IMG/VR virus record: IMGVR_UViG_3300028556_000016
Location: 1-44,786 of that record
From: a virus
Length of the DNA: 44,786 nucleotides
Direction: 5' to 3' (one strand)
A program made the position numbers and the translations under genes. Below the pieces are notes generated by a model that saw only the letters and a list, made by a program, of their open reading frames with translations, did not search any database and was not told the origin of the DNA. Below, piece by piece: positions 44,690-44,786 of the stretch (within the stretch, counting starts at the first letter, position 1; every line of letters begins with the position of its first letter).

Positions 44690-44786
44690 GCGGCGGCTCG
44701 CTTGCGAGCCTTTATTGTTGGGCTATTGTCTCCGGTGCGGCCGTGGCAATAGGCAATGAATCCTGGAGCGTTTAGGTTCTCTTTTT
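44641..44786. repeat. Terminal direct repeat, right copy
   Basis: Second copy of 1-146 with one difference (G at 44660 against T at base 20). Together with the left copy it closes the circle. Confidence 0.95.
44686..44786 (-). CDS. 3' fragment of the HNH endonuclease gene
   Basis: Same sequence as 46-146: the C-terminal end of the HNH gene, cut by the window end. The full gene is at 46-456. Confidence 0.85.
   Translation of the reverse strand, partial: KENLNAPGFIAYCHGRTGDNSPTIKARKRAAA

Noticed and set aside
1-44786. CRISPR arrays, insertion sequences, rRNA
   Set aside because: No regularly spaced repeats, transposase genes or rRNA-like sequence were seen on either strand.

Overview
The window looks like one complete, circularly assembled genome of a temperate podovirus-type phage (short tail, no tape measure or sheath genes) that infects an alphaproteobacterium, probably a member of the Hyphomicrobiales. 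Bases 44641-44786 repeat bases 1-146 with one mismatch, so the unit length is 44,640 bp and the two ends join. The host inference rests on a phage-borne GcrA-type regulator (a family confined to Alphaproteobacteria), a DUF1376 replication-type protein, a rhizobial-style DNA-binding protein and a Cys-rich secreted protein whose HEWY start is common in that group.

Layout. Two long convergent transcription units cover almost everything. The minus-strand early/lysogeny unit starts near 2291, runs to base 1, continues across the join from 44689 and ends at 36915. It carries an SSB-like protein, a Rad52-type annealing protein, HNH proteins, a Dam-type N6-adenine methyltransferase, an excisionase-like protein, a tyrosine integrase, a Lar-like zinc ribbon and many very small genes joined by 1-4 base overlaps. 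An XRE-type repressor (minus, 2623-2976) sits next to a candidate operator/promoter region (2292-2500) and a divergent promoter region (2977-3046).

The plus-strand unit runs from 3047 to 36871: (i) 3047-6035, HNH-like protein, DNA-binding proteins, GcrA homologue, ribbon-helix-helix protein, DUF1376 protein; (ii) 6032-9070, a translationally coupled set of SAM methyltransferase, 25-residue membrane peptide, tRNA-Thr(CGT), WbqC-like protein, miniature DegT-type aminotransferase, small CxxC protein and SpsF/NeuA-type cytidylyltransferase, together resembling a sugar-nucleotide or surface-glycan pathway; (iii) 9086-14816, small genes, putative small terminase, large terminase, portal; (iv) 14813-21030, about 6 kb of putative fibres, a metalloprotease-like protein and a 918-residue glycosidase-like tailspike lying between portal and scaffold; (v) 21134-23491, scaffold and DUF5309/SU10-type major capsid protein; (vi) 23520-33923, adaptor, nozzle/stabilisation protein, ejection proteins, virion transglycosylase, tail fibre; (vii) 34006-36871, endolysin, holin-like proteins, RNase H-fold exonuclease and a secreted protein. 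A hairpin at 36886-36908 lies where the two units converge.

The most unusual features are the glycan-type cassette with a tRNA lying inside the 5' part of the WbqC reading frame, the GcrA homologue in the same phage as an adenine methyltransferase, the adhesion/enzyme block between portal and scaffold, a hairpin covering the Shine-Dalgarno site just after the capsid gene, and a chain of four micro-ORFs in the early region. All functions are inferred from sequence motifs and context; no database search was possible.
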